Position numbers and translations under genes: made by a program. A stretch of 46,704 nt of DNA from Pelargonium nanum. Its lineage: Eukaryota; Streptophyta; Magnoliopsida; Geraniales; Geraniaceae. Below the pieces are notes generated by a model. That model worked only from the letters and a program-made list of their open reading frames with translations, did no database searches and was not told the DNA's origin. Shown here piece after piece: positions 12,357-24,641 of the stretch. The first letter of the stretch is position 1; every line of letters starts with the position of its first letter. The stretch lies in assembly GCA_036897485.1 (NCBI GenBank), contig JAYMTF010000189.1, positions 1 through 46,704 of the forward strand, written 5' to 3'.

Positions 12357-13878
12357 CTATTCCTCTGTGTTCAAGTCTATTGTTTTTGAACCAGAATCAA
12401 TATCATTCTGATATTGGCTATTCAAGTCAAGCATACCAGACCATCCAAAATTTCGCAACTGGTTACCATTCTTCTCTTTTTGGGTAGCTGATCTTTTAGC
12501 AGATGGTTGCTCAACACAATGGTCAACAAAAAATGTGCTTCCACTTCTCTTCCTCCCACTAGCTACGTTGCTCGGGTTGATGTCCATTAATGGAAGTTCG
12601 ATAGATGGAGAATAAGTCTTTTGTGTCTCCTCACTCTCATTAGCCAGCTGCTTCTCTTCCTTCCGCCCAGAACTCTCTGAGGATGTCAAAGAGCTTTCCA
12701 TTGAACATATTGTGCCTCCGAACCGTTCTCTTTCAGAGCGTTTTAGGGTAAAGCCTCCCGTTTCTGTTAATTCTGATAATGAAGAACTCGGGCATCCAGA
12801 GTTGATCAATGAGACTAAGTGGGAGAGTTCAGCTTTCGTGTGTTCTACTCCCGTAGAAGAAGAATTATACCCAGCAAGAGTTTCTTGTGCCTTTTTCAAC
12901 ACTGACTGCAAGTACTTCCCTTGAGCTTCAATTCTCAGCTGCAAATGTCTCTGCACCTAAAAGTAAAACATTGGCTTGATTGACAACTATATATGATGTA
13001 ACCAAAAATTAGTAAACAAAATTCATTGCCATTAATCATACCTCAATTTGTTCATGAAGTTTCCTCTGCACTTCCATTTGCACTTGCCAAGCCTGAGTGA
13101 TGTGCAAGTTTCTGTGGAAGAAAAAAAAAACATGTAATCAACATAAGCTTCTTTTTTAGTTTCATGTCCCTCCAAAATCATAAAACAGATGGGTTTAAAC
13201 TATTACTCATTGCTTTGATTGTGTTTTTCATTTCCATCACTGCTTTCTCTACTGAGTTCCATGTCTTGGCTCTGAATCTCATTGTAATCTGCATCAAATG
13301 GTAAGGATCATGAATTCCCATCAAAACCCAAGTGACATAAATTTCTATTACATCATTATTCATCACTTGGTTATCAGAAATGTGAAAAAAAGTCACCTTC
13401 TTGCTTATTGTCATTGCCACTTTCTGTGATCTGACTCTTCCCCAGCCTATGCTTCTGCAACAACAAAATCACACACATAGAGTTCAGAACTCTGCTCCCT
13501 TATACTTTTTCCTATGATTATAAACATTGAAGTATAGGTAATCATTGGACTAAGAAAATACCTGTAAATGGCTTTTCAGGTGGTACAAAGTAAGTCCAGG
13601 AACCCCCATCACTCTCATCAGACTTTTTGGTGTTGCCTCTGCCAAAACATTTAAAAAAAGAAAGAAGAAACACATTATAATTAGAAAGTTAGGGGTGAAG
13701 GTAATTTCTCAAGCTTGTGTTTGTGTGTGTGTATAATATACTTACTATCTGGCCCTCCAAGCTGAGAAACAGCTTCGACGAATCGCTGATGAAGCTCTGC
13801 CGTCCATTTGAGCCTGGGCTTTGCATCAGTGGACAGAACCAAGTTCATGTTCTGATTTTGCATATTCTGCAGACCCAT
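12357..13878 (-). CDS. PHL8: MYB-CC (GARP) transcription factor, PHL8-like
   Basis: Six coding exons, in transcript order: 13878-13746, 13638-13562, 13454-13397, 13288-13207, 13111-13042, 12956-12357. All are in phase and give 339 aa; Arabidopsis PHL8 is close to this length. The GARP/MYB domain starts within DAKPRLKWTAELHQRFVEAV and ends at LYHLKSHLQ with KHRLGKS (many relatives have KYRLGKS). The MYB-CC coiled coil covers QAWQVQMEVQRKLHEQIEVQ to YLQSVLKKAQ, with the family's LHEQ signature. The tail is Ser-rich and ends near IDLNTEE, with an earlier GMLDLN. It is expected to be a nuclear factor binding P1BS-type sites (GNATATNC); the family includes phosphate-starvation regulators. The ATG at 13876-13878 starts MGLQNMQNQNMNL, a family-typical N-terminus. 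The frame stays open upstream without another ATG. Confidence 0.93.
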
Positions 13879-14777
13879 TTGTGTTTGTGTGATGAAAGAC
13901 AAGTAGGGGTTGAGGTTGAGCAGCACTGAAACATAAATATAGGATTTTGATCCTTCCAGCTAATGCCTGGAGATGTGGCAGCTAGGTTTCTCTTTATAAT
14001 TAGGAGGAGTTGTTGGCCTGTCCTATGTTCTCTCCATATCTGGAAACATAAGTGGGGTTATGTTGGAGTTGGAGGAATATATGCCATGACTCATGAGCTG
14101 TGCCTCTTCCTTTCCTTTCTCTCATTTCCCCATTTCATACCCACTTTTCTCTTTATTTTCTTTTAATTTCATTAATTTGATTTATTTCCATCTTATTTGA
14201 CTTCAAAAGGGGAATAGAGAATCTATGATGCAGCAAGAACAGAGAAAGCAACACACTTCAATTTGAGCCTTAAAAGGAGAGAAAAGAGCCAAAGTATAAG
14301 GTTTGTTTTTATCTTGCTATGCTCTCTCTCTCACACACACTCACACATTGCTTGATTCCCTGGTGAATTAGATATAGCCCCACCATGATATATAATGGGT
14401 GCAACTTTCCAAACCCTGTGAGAAACTTTGGAAGGAAATAAAATAAATTAAATTTGGTGGGGATGCTATAATGGATATTTCTTTCTGGTGACTGAAAGGG
14501 AATACCAAATGGGTCTCTCTTTCTTTAGAATTTTCTCTCCTTTTCTTTTTAAATTATTTCTTCTTTTCTTTTTTGGAGGAGGGTGTGGTGTGATTGGCAG
14601 ATTCTTTTTGTTCTTTGTAGGGATAGAGGAATCAAAGAATCTAGCCTTAGATTTTAGGGCCTGAACTTACCAGATTTTCCTTTAAAAAAAGGAACTATAG
14701 ATAAAAGTGAAACCAAACAGCTTCTTATTGGAATCAAGACACAAACTTCATATGTAATCATCTTCTTGTATACCATT

Positions 14778-14797
14778 ACTTCTTCTTCTTCTTCTTC
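14778..14797. repeat. (TTC)n microsatellite
   Basis: Six TTC units lie upstream of the PHL8-like gene. It is a simple repeat with no further meaning visible. Confidence 0.85.
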
Positions 14798-17700
14798 CAG
14801 AAAATGAATTAAAAAGTCACGTTTCTATTATCCAAATTCACAGTTCATATATACAGATCTTCAACAACACATTTAACACCAGTATCTGCCAAAATCATGC
14901 AATGGGGTCCTCACTTGGAGATATCATAACCCCATCGATTCAGTGCAATTTATGCAAAAAAAAATTTATAATGAATCAGAGATCTTTTCAAGAAACTAGA
15001 TGAACATAGAGAGTATATGTGTAAATGGCTTCTATGCAAGTGAAGTGACTGCACTTGATTCAATTCTAAAGAGGCTTTAGAGCTATCTTCCATGAACTAA
15101 AGTTTAACAAGCATCCTATGGTGTCTGGTAGAGAACACAACTACACAAGTAACATGATGAAATGGCAGCAGAAACCTTAAAACATGTGAAATTAATGGAA
15201 CATCCCATGTTCATGGTGACAGAAAGCATCTGGGTTCTTCATAATTTTTCTCTGGTGGCAATGGGAATGATATGTGAATTGACGAAAAGATCCATATGAT
15301 TTTTTCTTTGATCTAAAAAGATCCACATAGTATATGGATGTGCACTATTAAAATAGCATGAAAGCAATCAGGGGACTTACATAAAAGTGCCTTAAAGAAA
15401 TATTCCAAAGGATGTGTATTATGGCTTTAAGTCTGTAATCCATGTACAAGTAGCTGAACTGATCAAGCAAGAAAAGAAAATTTCACCCACCAAGAAAAGA
15501 AAGAAGAGAAAAAAGATAAAGGGAGGCCAATGTGGCCAACAAGGAATCATACAAAGTCAATCAAATTAGATCAATATTGCATTATCTTCGGATATCTTGG
15601 GTTGCGGTCAACAGTCAGTGATCACTGGAATCAAAACCCAATGATTCATCTTCAGAGCTTTGCCATCTCAGTGCCATACATTCAGATGGTCTGCTCCATT
15701 TCTAAATATTTCATGTGGATTCAGGTTGTAGTAAAAAGTTAGATACCAAAGTACTTTAAAACATGTTTTGTTGTGTGTATAATAGCTAGGCCTATTTAAA
15801 ATACTCAACAGTCTACAAGATAGTATCCCAGAAGCATATATCAGACTTATAGTTGGTTGAAGCTGTTGTTTTCTAAAATAATGCAAGAAAACATGAGATT
15901 TATGTGGTTCTATGAGATCAATTCAGTAACTTAAAAGTGACCAATATGTAGAGAGTACAAGGCAAAACAACATTTTACTGATGAAAGATTCCAATCAGTT
16001 GACTGTGATGGATGGTTGGATTGGATGCTATCAACCCATGATGACTCTCTAAAAATCAAATCATGAATTGGGAGATCAAGAAGAAATTATGGGTCCACAC
16101 TTACAGGAAGCCAGGGTGGGGGGGTTCTACTTGAGCAAGCATCTGGTTGCTGCTTGGATGTGTCTTTAGACTATCATGCTTTTTAATGGCTAGCTTGCTA
16201 GCTCATTCTCATTGTTGATATTCAAAGAAAGGAATATAATTATTGACAAAGTATATATCATGATATGTGGTCCAAATGTTTGAAAAACAAGAAAAGAAAA
16301 GAAAGATGAAGATGTAATTGAAGTACCTTTCTCTTTAACCAGCTGATGTACTTGAACCTCCTTTTCTTGCTTTATATATTCCATAACAGGTAAAGGAGAT
16401 TCTGGGATGATGCCAAACAGCCCCTTGGTATTTTTAGGAGAAGCTCCTGTGAATCAAAGGCCATTTAAACAAAGTTACAAAAGGTTTGTGTATCAAAACT
16501 ATTATATTCTGCAAGGGCCATTGGGGAGAGGGACCCATTGGGGTAGAGAAGAGATCTCACAAATCCAAAGACATGTATGTAAAGAAGATGTGAAGAGAAG
16601 AAGAATATGGCCACAGGAATCCACAAAAGAGAAACCAAAAGGAACTTGTCACCATCCCACAAAGAATAATTGAAACTTATATGCTGCAAATTGAAATCTC
16701 ATGGATCAAAATCCACTGAATATGACGCGAGCAATATGTCATTAATCGACTTATTCACATCACACTTAGGAATATCTTTTTCTCCCACATGATAGTATAA
16801 GCACTTGTGTTAGTAGCAGTAAAATAAGTAGGTGGTTCACTTTCTTCTTTCCTTCTCATTTGGACTGTGAAAGAAACAAAATCCATTGCTGGTGAAGAAC
16901 AATTTTGTTCCAATAAACAGAAGACATCATCATGAAATGGATCATGGAAACATGAATCACACCACCTTTTCTGATCTTAAGTACCGTTTTTTGTGAGACA
17001 GACAAGACTCTTCAAATGCAAGGAAATTAACCAACTATCCATTTTCAGAAGTGAAAACTGAAAGCCATAAACAAAGTGGGATGCTTTGATTTTCAGGGGC
17101 AGTATATACAGAGAATATACTTGTGAAACATGATCACACACTCTAAACTGCAGCACAAATGGTGGACAAATCAATCAATCATCAAACAGTAGGAGTAGTA
17201 TTGGAAGGCATATCAAACAGTTTATTGGGATGAGCATATTTGAGAATCAAACCAAGCACAAATGAGAAAAAGAAGATTTCACAGAGGAGCCACTGTGTGT
17301 GTATATTTAGAAATGATTCCAACGGACAGAAAAATTCAAGCAATCCAATTCATCAAACAGTTAACACACACATCTAAATTAAGTTGGAGGAGGCTTTTTA
17401 TCAAACAGTTGGTGGGCATTATTACTTTGCTCACCAACAAGATATGATAAATGAAGCAACAACTTACACAAATGTTAGGTTATGCACAATGTGAAGAATC
17501 TTGATGAGGGCACAACTTGGATACATATATATGTGTCTAAGAGATTAAGACCCCACAAATTGATTGACATAGACAAAATAGAACCATGGAAAAATATTAC
17601 TTGAAATAATTCAATGCAAGACTAATTCATCTACTAAAAAAAATGACACTTTTAAATGACATGACTCAACCCAGAAAGAAACTCAGCATGGCTATGCCAA

Positions 17701-17929
17701 TGACCAGTTAACTGCAACTGCAAGTAATGGTCTTAATTAATTTAATAATTAATACAAGTTCATTCTAATTGAACTGAAACTTAACTACTCCCATTTGAAA
17801 GCCTCTACTTCCTTCAAAGTGAAGATATCTGTGTTTTCCTTTTTTATTGAAAGAGAATTAAGGACTTTGACATCTTCTCTTTAAAAAAAGGGAAAAAAAA
17901 GGTTTTTATATTAATTAGTGCATGTTTGG

Positions 17930-18250
17930 TAAGTCTATATGCATGATGGGATGAATACAAAGAGGCCCATACAAGGGACCAAGCCCATAAGCCTCAGCCC
18001 AAAAGAAAATAGTTCATAATCTTCATTTGACAATGAGAAGTATGGATTATATAAACAGGAAGCTAGAAACAGAGATGGTGTTGAGAATACTGGAATGTTC
18101 TTCCTCCCTCTTTCTTCTCTGTTATTCTTTTCATTTCAATTCCCAAAATCTCGATTCATCGATTTGTGACGATTGATTGAATCAGTAGTTGTTGTGTATT
18201 GTGAAATGTTTTCTCTTCTTCCTCCTCTCTGTATTTTCCCTTTGGTTAGC
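17930..18250 (+). mobile_element. Possible old LTR-type fragment
   Basis: The stretch has 'gcccataagcctcagccca', then a TATA-like 'tatataaacagg', then a pyrimidine-rich leader ('ttcttcctccctctttcttc') and 'ttcaattccc'. This layout resembles the promoter and R/U5 part of plant Copia LTRs. I found no second copy, primer-binding site or target duplication in the window. It is non-coding and decayed, and the call is weak. Confidence 0.2.
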
Positions 18251-19180
18251 TCTACTATAAGATAAATAATGATCAATCGACCTGTACAACAACAAAGAAT
18301 TCATAACTATATGGTAATAATCTATACATAAATGGCAATAATTGCTTGACATATATGGTACAATCAGGTATTAACTATTCTTATCAAAGACCAACAACGC
18401 AAGAACGTACATTTAAATGAATATCTTATTGTTAAAACTTATTTATGTTTGATGTTTGGGAATATAAACAAGGTCACAGAGTTAGGGTGTCATTTTACAC
18501 TTAATTCGACACATTAAAATCTCTATAAAAATAGCTATAAAGTTTCTTCTACTTTTCTTTTCCACAAATGAAGAACATAATTTGTTGATTAATCATGTTG
18601 TAAGTAAGAGCTTGCCATGCAGCGATCAGTAATTTAGTAGTTGATTTGTCAGTGTGATTATTATTGATACCAACTATTGGGAGCCTCATACATTAAAATA
18701 CTCTTTGTTGGCGAGAAGTGTGTTGGCTCCTTATGAGTCGTTTTCGTAACACACCCTTTGTCCGACTTGCAACCAAATTTATTAATTAGTGAGTTAATGT
18801 TGATTAGACTAATTATTTAATGTACGATTTTAAATTGTCTCATAAATTATTACAAAAATTGCTAATAATTTGAATTATGTCTCTTAGAAAAGTAAAATAT
18901 ATTTAATTTACTCTGAATACATTAATCTTACACGTTACTCAACTCTTCGTACAAATAACTTGACATGTTAATCCGACTAATTTTATGCTAGATCATCACT
19001 AAGTTTCTTAATCATTCACCAACCAACAAGAAATGTGTTTCACCCCAAATGACTTGTCATCTAGATAAGTGAGACAAAGAGAAATTAAAAAGCAAGAAGA
19101 CTTGGCTTGAATTCACTCAACCCTCCTTGTCAATTGTCATCCTCATTGGAGTTTCACATGATGCATTTTATATTAAAAAG

Positions 19181-19188
19181 TATAAATA
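19181..19188 (+). promoter_or_regulatory. TATA-like box upstream of the Dof gene
   Basis: TATAAATA lies 297 bp before the ATG at 19485. It is the best TATA match within 400 bp of the start. It would leave a leader of about 265 bp. Confidence 0.35.
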
Positions 19189-19277
19189 AAATACTAATAA
19201 ACTTGGTGACATGGAAGGAGAAAAGGGGGCAACAAGGCACTATCTTTTGAAGCAAATGTGGAGAATCAAACAATATG

Positions 19278-19285
19278 AAAAATCT
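19278..19285 (+). promoter_or_regulatory. CCA1-binding-site-like motif (AAAAATCT)
   Basis: AAAAATCT, the published CCA1 binding site, occurs 200 bp before the Dof ATG, in the leader or core promoter. CDF genes are known morning-phased clock outputs, so the site is plausible. An 8-mer in AT-rich DNA can easily arise by chance. Confidence 0.3.
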
Positions 19286-19484
19286 AAATATGGCCACAAG
19301 AAGTTGTGGCTGAGAAAATTTGGGCTTTGGTGATGTGGCATTTGTCACTTTGTTGTTAAACCCCACCAAATTCCCAAACACAACTCACTTCTTCACAAAA
19401 ACATATCCCAAATCTTCCATCCAATTTGGGATTATACACAGAACCCAACATCAGGAAAACAGAGTCAAATATAGGACAACTAGA

Positions 19485-21857
19485 ATGTCAGAATTTAAAC
19501 ACTCTTTTATCAAACTTTTTGGGAAGAATATTGTTTTTACTCCTAGCCAGGTTTTGGCTGCTAATGATGCTGCTTCAGATCACAATCAATGTTCAGCTTC
19601 TGATTCTGATGAGCAACAAGCAGATAGCTCTATAGAGCAAGAACAGAGCGAGGTATGTTTGGTTTCTTTGATTACTTTGATTCTGAGTTCATTGCAAAAT
19701 TGATATTTTGATGGCCACCCATTTTATAAGAGATCTAGAAATTTAATGGGTTGGGTTTATTTCATTAATTGGTCAATGATATTATGAGGAAATAGGGGAA
19801 GGGGGCTTTGAGTTTGACTCATGACTCTGTTGTGATTTCCATTGCATCTTAGCTATTTCCTATGGTGAAGATGACCCAATTTTTAGAAATTCAATATTTT
19901 GAATGAAGTCATTGCATAACTTGGGAATTTTATCAAACGATATTTTATTTGGGAGTTGTTATTTTCAGGGGTTTTGGTTTGAAGTTGGTCTACTGTTTCA
20001 AAATTGGGGATTTTTATATTTGGTGAAATAGATTTGATTTTGGGGTGTTATTGGTTTGAAAATATTAAGTTTCTAACTTACAAATAATTTCTGCAGGTTG
20101 ATGAAGAGAATGACTTTCATTTATTTTTCTTTGCCAATTTAAGGCACTCTGTTTAGGGCTTACCACACAGATTTGGACACAGTTCATTATAATTAATCAC
20201 ATGATACTACAATTACTAAACTTAAGCTAACACATAAACACTTAAGTCGGTTGATTTCTTACGACCATCCAATTGTCTAACCATGTTTTGAAGAAAGGTT
20301 CATCCTGATTTTCTTTAACCTAAGGACATCGGAAAAGTTTGTATGAATCTATGATTTACTTTTATTATTTTGTGGTTATTGATATCCAAGTTTTGCTTCA
20401 AAGTATTAAGCACACAGTTTTGCTATGACGAATATTATGTTTCTCTATTCGTAAACATAAGTTTACAACTTTTCTACCTAATAATCTTTATTCAGAGATG
20501 TCTTGAGCAAACCATTTTAACAGTGCTACTTCATTTGGAATTTCAGGAACCTTCAAAAGAAGAACCCTCTAAAGATGACCAAGAAGACGATACCTCTGAC
20601 CAGATCTCAGATCCTTCGACATTAGCAAGCAATAATGACAATCCTAAAACTCCTTCTGCGGATGTGGAAACTTCATCACTTATTATTTCCAAGAATGGAG
20701 AAGACGGCGAGACTGAGAGTGTGACACAAGACAAAACATTGAAGAAGCCTGACAAGATTCTGCCTTGTCCACGATGCAATAGCATGGACACCAAATTCTG
20801 TTACTACAACAACTACAACGTCAACCAGCCTCGTCACTTTTGCAAAAAATGTCAGAGATACTGGACTGCTGGAGGAACCATGAGGAACGTACCTGTTGGG
20901 GCTGGTCGTCGCAAGAATAAGAATTGTACAGCTTCACAGTACCGCCCCATAGTGGTTTCAGACGCTCTCCAAATGGCAAGAATGAATGTTGCAAATGGAG
21001 TACACAATCACGCCTTGAGAAACAATGGCACCGTTCTTACTTTTGGCTCAGATTCTCCTCTTTGTGGCAATATGGCTTCCGCGTTGAACCTTGCAGAGAA
21101 AGAAGAACACTGTGTTCAAAATGGGTTTCATAGACCTGACCAGAGAGTTCTAGTTCCCTGTGGAGGGAAAGATAATGAGGATGATCATTCAAGTGCATGT
21201 GGATCTTCCACCACGACTTCAAATTCGTCAGACAAAGTAGGAAACTCTGGTTTGCAAGAAGCCGAAGTGCTAAAGAACTATCAAGGCTTTCCTCCTCAAG
21301 TTCCGTGTTTTCCAGGGCCACCATGGCCTTGTGCATGGAATCCAGTTCAGTGGAACTCTGCAGCGCATCAATCTACTCTCTCTCCCTCAAGTTATCCAGT
21401 ATCTTTTTATCCAGCACCGACATATTGGGGAATGGGGTGCACTGTGCCGGGTTCTTGGAATATGCATTGTGTCTCTCCACCATCTTTTTTCCTAGATAAA
21501 TCTGCTCCAAACTCCACTCCCAACTCTACCGTACTAGGAAAACATTCAAGGGACGGAAAGATGCTTAATCCAGCCAACTCAGAGAACGAAGAGCCTGACA
21601 ATGAGAATAACGATTCAGAAAGATCTCTTTGGATTCCCAAGACTTTGAGGATTGATGATCCCGATGAAGCTGCAAAAAGCTCTATATGGGCAACAATTAG
21701 GATTAGGAATGAGACGACCGGTTCCATGGGTGGAGGTCTCTTTAAGTCCTTCCAATCAGCTGGCAATGACAATAGTCAAGCCATGGGGGGATCAGCAGCT
21801 TTGCACGCCAATCCCGCAGCCCTGTCACGGTCACTCAACTTCCATGAGAACACTTAA
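19485..21857 (+). CDS. CDF5/CDF6: Cycling Dof factor (Dof zinc finger), CDF5/CDF6-like
   Basis: Two coding exons, 19485-19652 and 20547-21857, are joined in phase 0 across an 894-bp GT-AG intron, giving 492 aa. Exon 1 encodes the CDF-type start [20 protein letters not shown] is the conserved N-terminal motif linked to TOPLESS co-repressor binding. The Dof zinc finger at about residues 127-180 has ligands C130, C133, C155 and C158 (C-X2-C-X21-C-X2-C), followed by GAGRRKNK. The C-terminal CDF motifs bound by GI/FKF1 are present: [13 protein letters not shown], the block around [20 protein letters not shown], and LSRSLNFHE at the end. Known role: a nuclear repressor of CONSTANS and FT in photoperiodic flowering, with daily degradation through FKF1-GI. 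An ATG-led frame from 20370 runs through intron sequence and is not the start. Confidence 0.95.
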
Positions 21858-24641
21858 CTAGAGCTGATGTTGAGGTTATTTAAGGTTTCTACTATGCTGG
21901 AAAACTTGCAAAACACAATGGAATGAACTATCTTACCACCATTCCTAGCAGCTGATCAAGAGCCTGTGCTGCTTCCTCTGCCGATGAAGGAACCACAATC
22001 CTGAGTACTTGATTGGCAAGGCTATTGAAAATGTCTACCATGAAGGAGAGCAGAGATATCTCTGATCTGCACGCGAAGCCACGCTTTAGCTTAAATGTAG
22101 CAATATGCACATGAGTTTCAGCTATGACCTAGGATGGTTTTGTGAGCAAGTGCTTGTGTACATAGTTGTACATCTGAGAAGAGAGATATAATTACAGAAC
22201 ACACAGAATTTTGGATGTTCCAAGCCCCAAGTATAGTGGAATAAAGGTGTAAATTTTAGTGATGAACACTTTCACTCATTCTGAGTGCTTTCAATAATAT
22301 AATGTGCATCTTGATCTTCACAGATTCCTTCTGTACTTTCCATTTCTTTAAAGATAAACATGTTGTGAACTTGGACTCCTATATTTTGCTAGATATGATA
22401 AATCAAGAAATGAATGTCAAGATGTTACTCTTTCGCGTGAAGTTCTTCATGATTGATCCAAAAGAAGGTAACACGAAACTTTCCATCTGATCTTGAGATG
22501 TTCTGTTCTCCTTCCATCTACAAAAATCAGTTTCTTTGTTGGACAATCTACAAAAATTAGTCTAATCTTGATTTTTTTTGCAAAAGGGTCAAGATGAGAA
22601 TAGATTCAGAAATGGGAGTGGGGGCAGATTCAAAAGAAAAAAAGCCAAGCATCTATCTCTTTCAATCCCAAAAGAATCCAAACTAGATGCAGAAAGTAAT
22701 GAGAATTAAGAACTGATGACAAAGTTCTCTCTTTGTTCTTCTCTTTTTTTTTGGCTACTTTTACTCTTTCATTTGGCATTTTCTTTTCCATGATAAATAG
22801 CATATGAAGCTTTTGAAGCCAAATATACTGTCAAGTTGTGTTTTTAGATAAAACTAAACATCAAAGTCAGATTGGGCACATACATACATGTGTCTGTGAT
22901 CTATCAACCAGGTTTGAGACACTCTAGACATTTGATTGTTGCTATCAGAGAATTAAGGCCACATTTTCTGAAGAAGCATTAGTTGTTATTGGGTTGGGAC
23001 CCCATAGCATGTGCAAATTATCAAAAACTTCTCCTCTGGAAATGCAATTTCTTCTTTTGTCATCCTGTTTTTGTTCCTTTACATCATTTTGGAAGCTGCA
23101 GCTACCTTTTCTGCACCTTTTTTCTCCAAGTCAGATCAGAATATATTGATATCAATTGCTTGAAGTTGCATCAAAACAGAGCATTTGCAGCAGATTTTGT
23201 CCACACAAAACATATACTAATGACTAAAACAATATGTCTACATTCAAGAACTCAAGTCCACATGATTGGAACCTGTATAAAATCTATCCAATCTAGTGGC
23301 TCTCCTTTGCAGATGGATTGGTTCACTTGAGAATTTCCTAAACAATGACAAACACAAACATACCAAAAGAGGATTCAGAAAAGGTCCACTAAATTCTATC
23401 TAGTTACTATAGTCCTAGGTTTTCATTTTGGGTGCATATTGTCCTGCAATGTCACAAATTTGACAAGTAATATGAAAAAAGAAAAGAGGAAATAAGTACT
23501 AAGAGGAAATCTCCCCGCTTTGTGAAAATTCGACTTATCCAATTGGTACATCCCGTTGACCCGAGGTTAGCAAAACGAGTCGGATGTAGCAAAATTCAGG
23601 GATACCCTTGAAGTGGATCTCTACCATTGTGAAATAAGAATGTGTAAATGTGTAATTCTAATATCAGTTTATGATATGGAAAATGGAACAATATAAAAAA
23701 TGGTCATAACTTATTGTACAAGATAGTATAAGTTTTGGGCTGAAGAAGTCCCATATAGAGGGGCATGATTAGGCTATGAAGAAGCCCATTAACAACATAC
23801 AAGAACAAACCTGGCCCATGCACACTAGAAGAACCAGAACAAGCAACTCAAGTCCAAACAAAAAAGTCAACACAAGTTTCTTGGAAATTCTACTAGGTTG
23901 TATTTTTTCTTTACATATATACTCGCTTCTCAAAGTCGCTCAAAAGCTTGGAAATTTCCTTAAAGAACTCAACCATATAAAATATGCATTTTCCAAGTGG
24001 AAACTCACTCCTCATTGCCCAAAAGCTATTGACTTTGGAGGTCAAGCGATTCTTCAACGTGAAGTCAATCTTTTACACTTGTTTTTGTGTCTTTTTCTGG
24101 GATGTTTTAGTCTTGTTTTTGCTAGTAGTTTAGCTGTTGACTGAGTATCATTTTAGCACTTTAATTATATTGTTACTTAGTACTTACTATGTGAACATGC
24201 TAGCTTTAGTCTTTGATTAATGTTCTGGCAAGTGGTATCTTGTAATGAATATGTTATTAAAATGATGTTTGGGAACAAGAGACATAATCTTGATTACTAT
24301 ACTGTATTTACTAATTATCCTACCAAAAAGCAAACATCTCATGCTTCTTAATTAATCAATTCTTATAGTACAAATCTGATAGGTTTTGGTGAATATGAAA
24401 ACAGATTGTGTGTTGTGTGGTCACTTCTTGACTTCCACTTGTTTTGGAAATACACTGGAACCTCCCAATCTTTAGCCTGTCTATTCTTTGAAGTTGTGGG
24501 TGTAAAATACTAAAATCTATATATTCCCATACAAGACTGATCATATATATATATGTGTGTGTCATGATCCAAAACTCAGCCTATAGTGATTATATATAGA
24601 ACACATATGAGCTTAACTTGATTAATTTCCACAGTCCAAAA
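21858..24641. other. 3' flank of the Dof gene and spacer before the EF-hand gene
   Basis: The 3' UTR probably runs to about 22300, where AATAATATAAT-like signals lie. Beyond that the spacer is AT-rich with no recognised gene. The open frame at 23776-24144 is described separately. A TATA-rich run (tatatatatat) at about 24543-24555 is the likely core promoter of the EF-hand gene. Confidence 0.45.
23776..24144 (+). other. Unassigned 122-codon open frame
   Basis: An ATG-led frame of 122 codons. Its product would start MKKPINNIQEQTW, and near its end it has a hydrophobic stretch (LLHLFLCLFLGCFSLVF). I recognise no domain. The surrounding sequence, with 'gggctgaagaag' and 'ttacatatatactcgcttc', looks like dispersed-repeat DNA. 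It is more likely a chance frame in an old repeat than a gene. Confidence 0.15.

Larger units (their letters stand above)
13879..19180. other. 5.3-kb spacer between the divergent PHL8-like and Dof genes
   Basis: This holds the promoter and possible 5' UTR of the minus-strand PHL8-like gene at its left end and the distal promoter of the Dof gene at its right end. The sequence is AT-rich, with a (TTC)n microsatellite at 14778-14797 and small open frames without family resemblance. A segment at about 17930-18250 has features of an old LTR and is listed separately. No RNA gene is recognised. Confidence 0.5.

Noticed and set aside
17490-17512. Partial match to miR172 ('agaatcttgatga')
   Set aside because: Only about the first 14 bases agree, and there is no complementary arm nearby to make a hairpin.
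20370-20546. ATG-led extension in frame with Dof exon 2
   Set aside because: The extension encodes a Phe/Leu/Tyr-rich stretch unlike any Dof protein. Exon 1 at 19485-19652 supplies the conserved CDF N-terminus and joins in phase at a clean acceptor.
21407-21772. 121-codon minus-strand frame inside the Dof gene
   Set aside because: It is a shadow of the Ser/Pro-rich coding strand. No domain is present.
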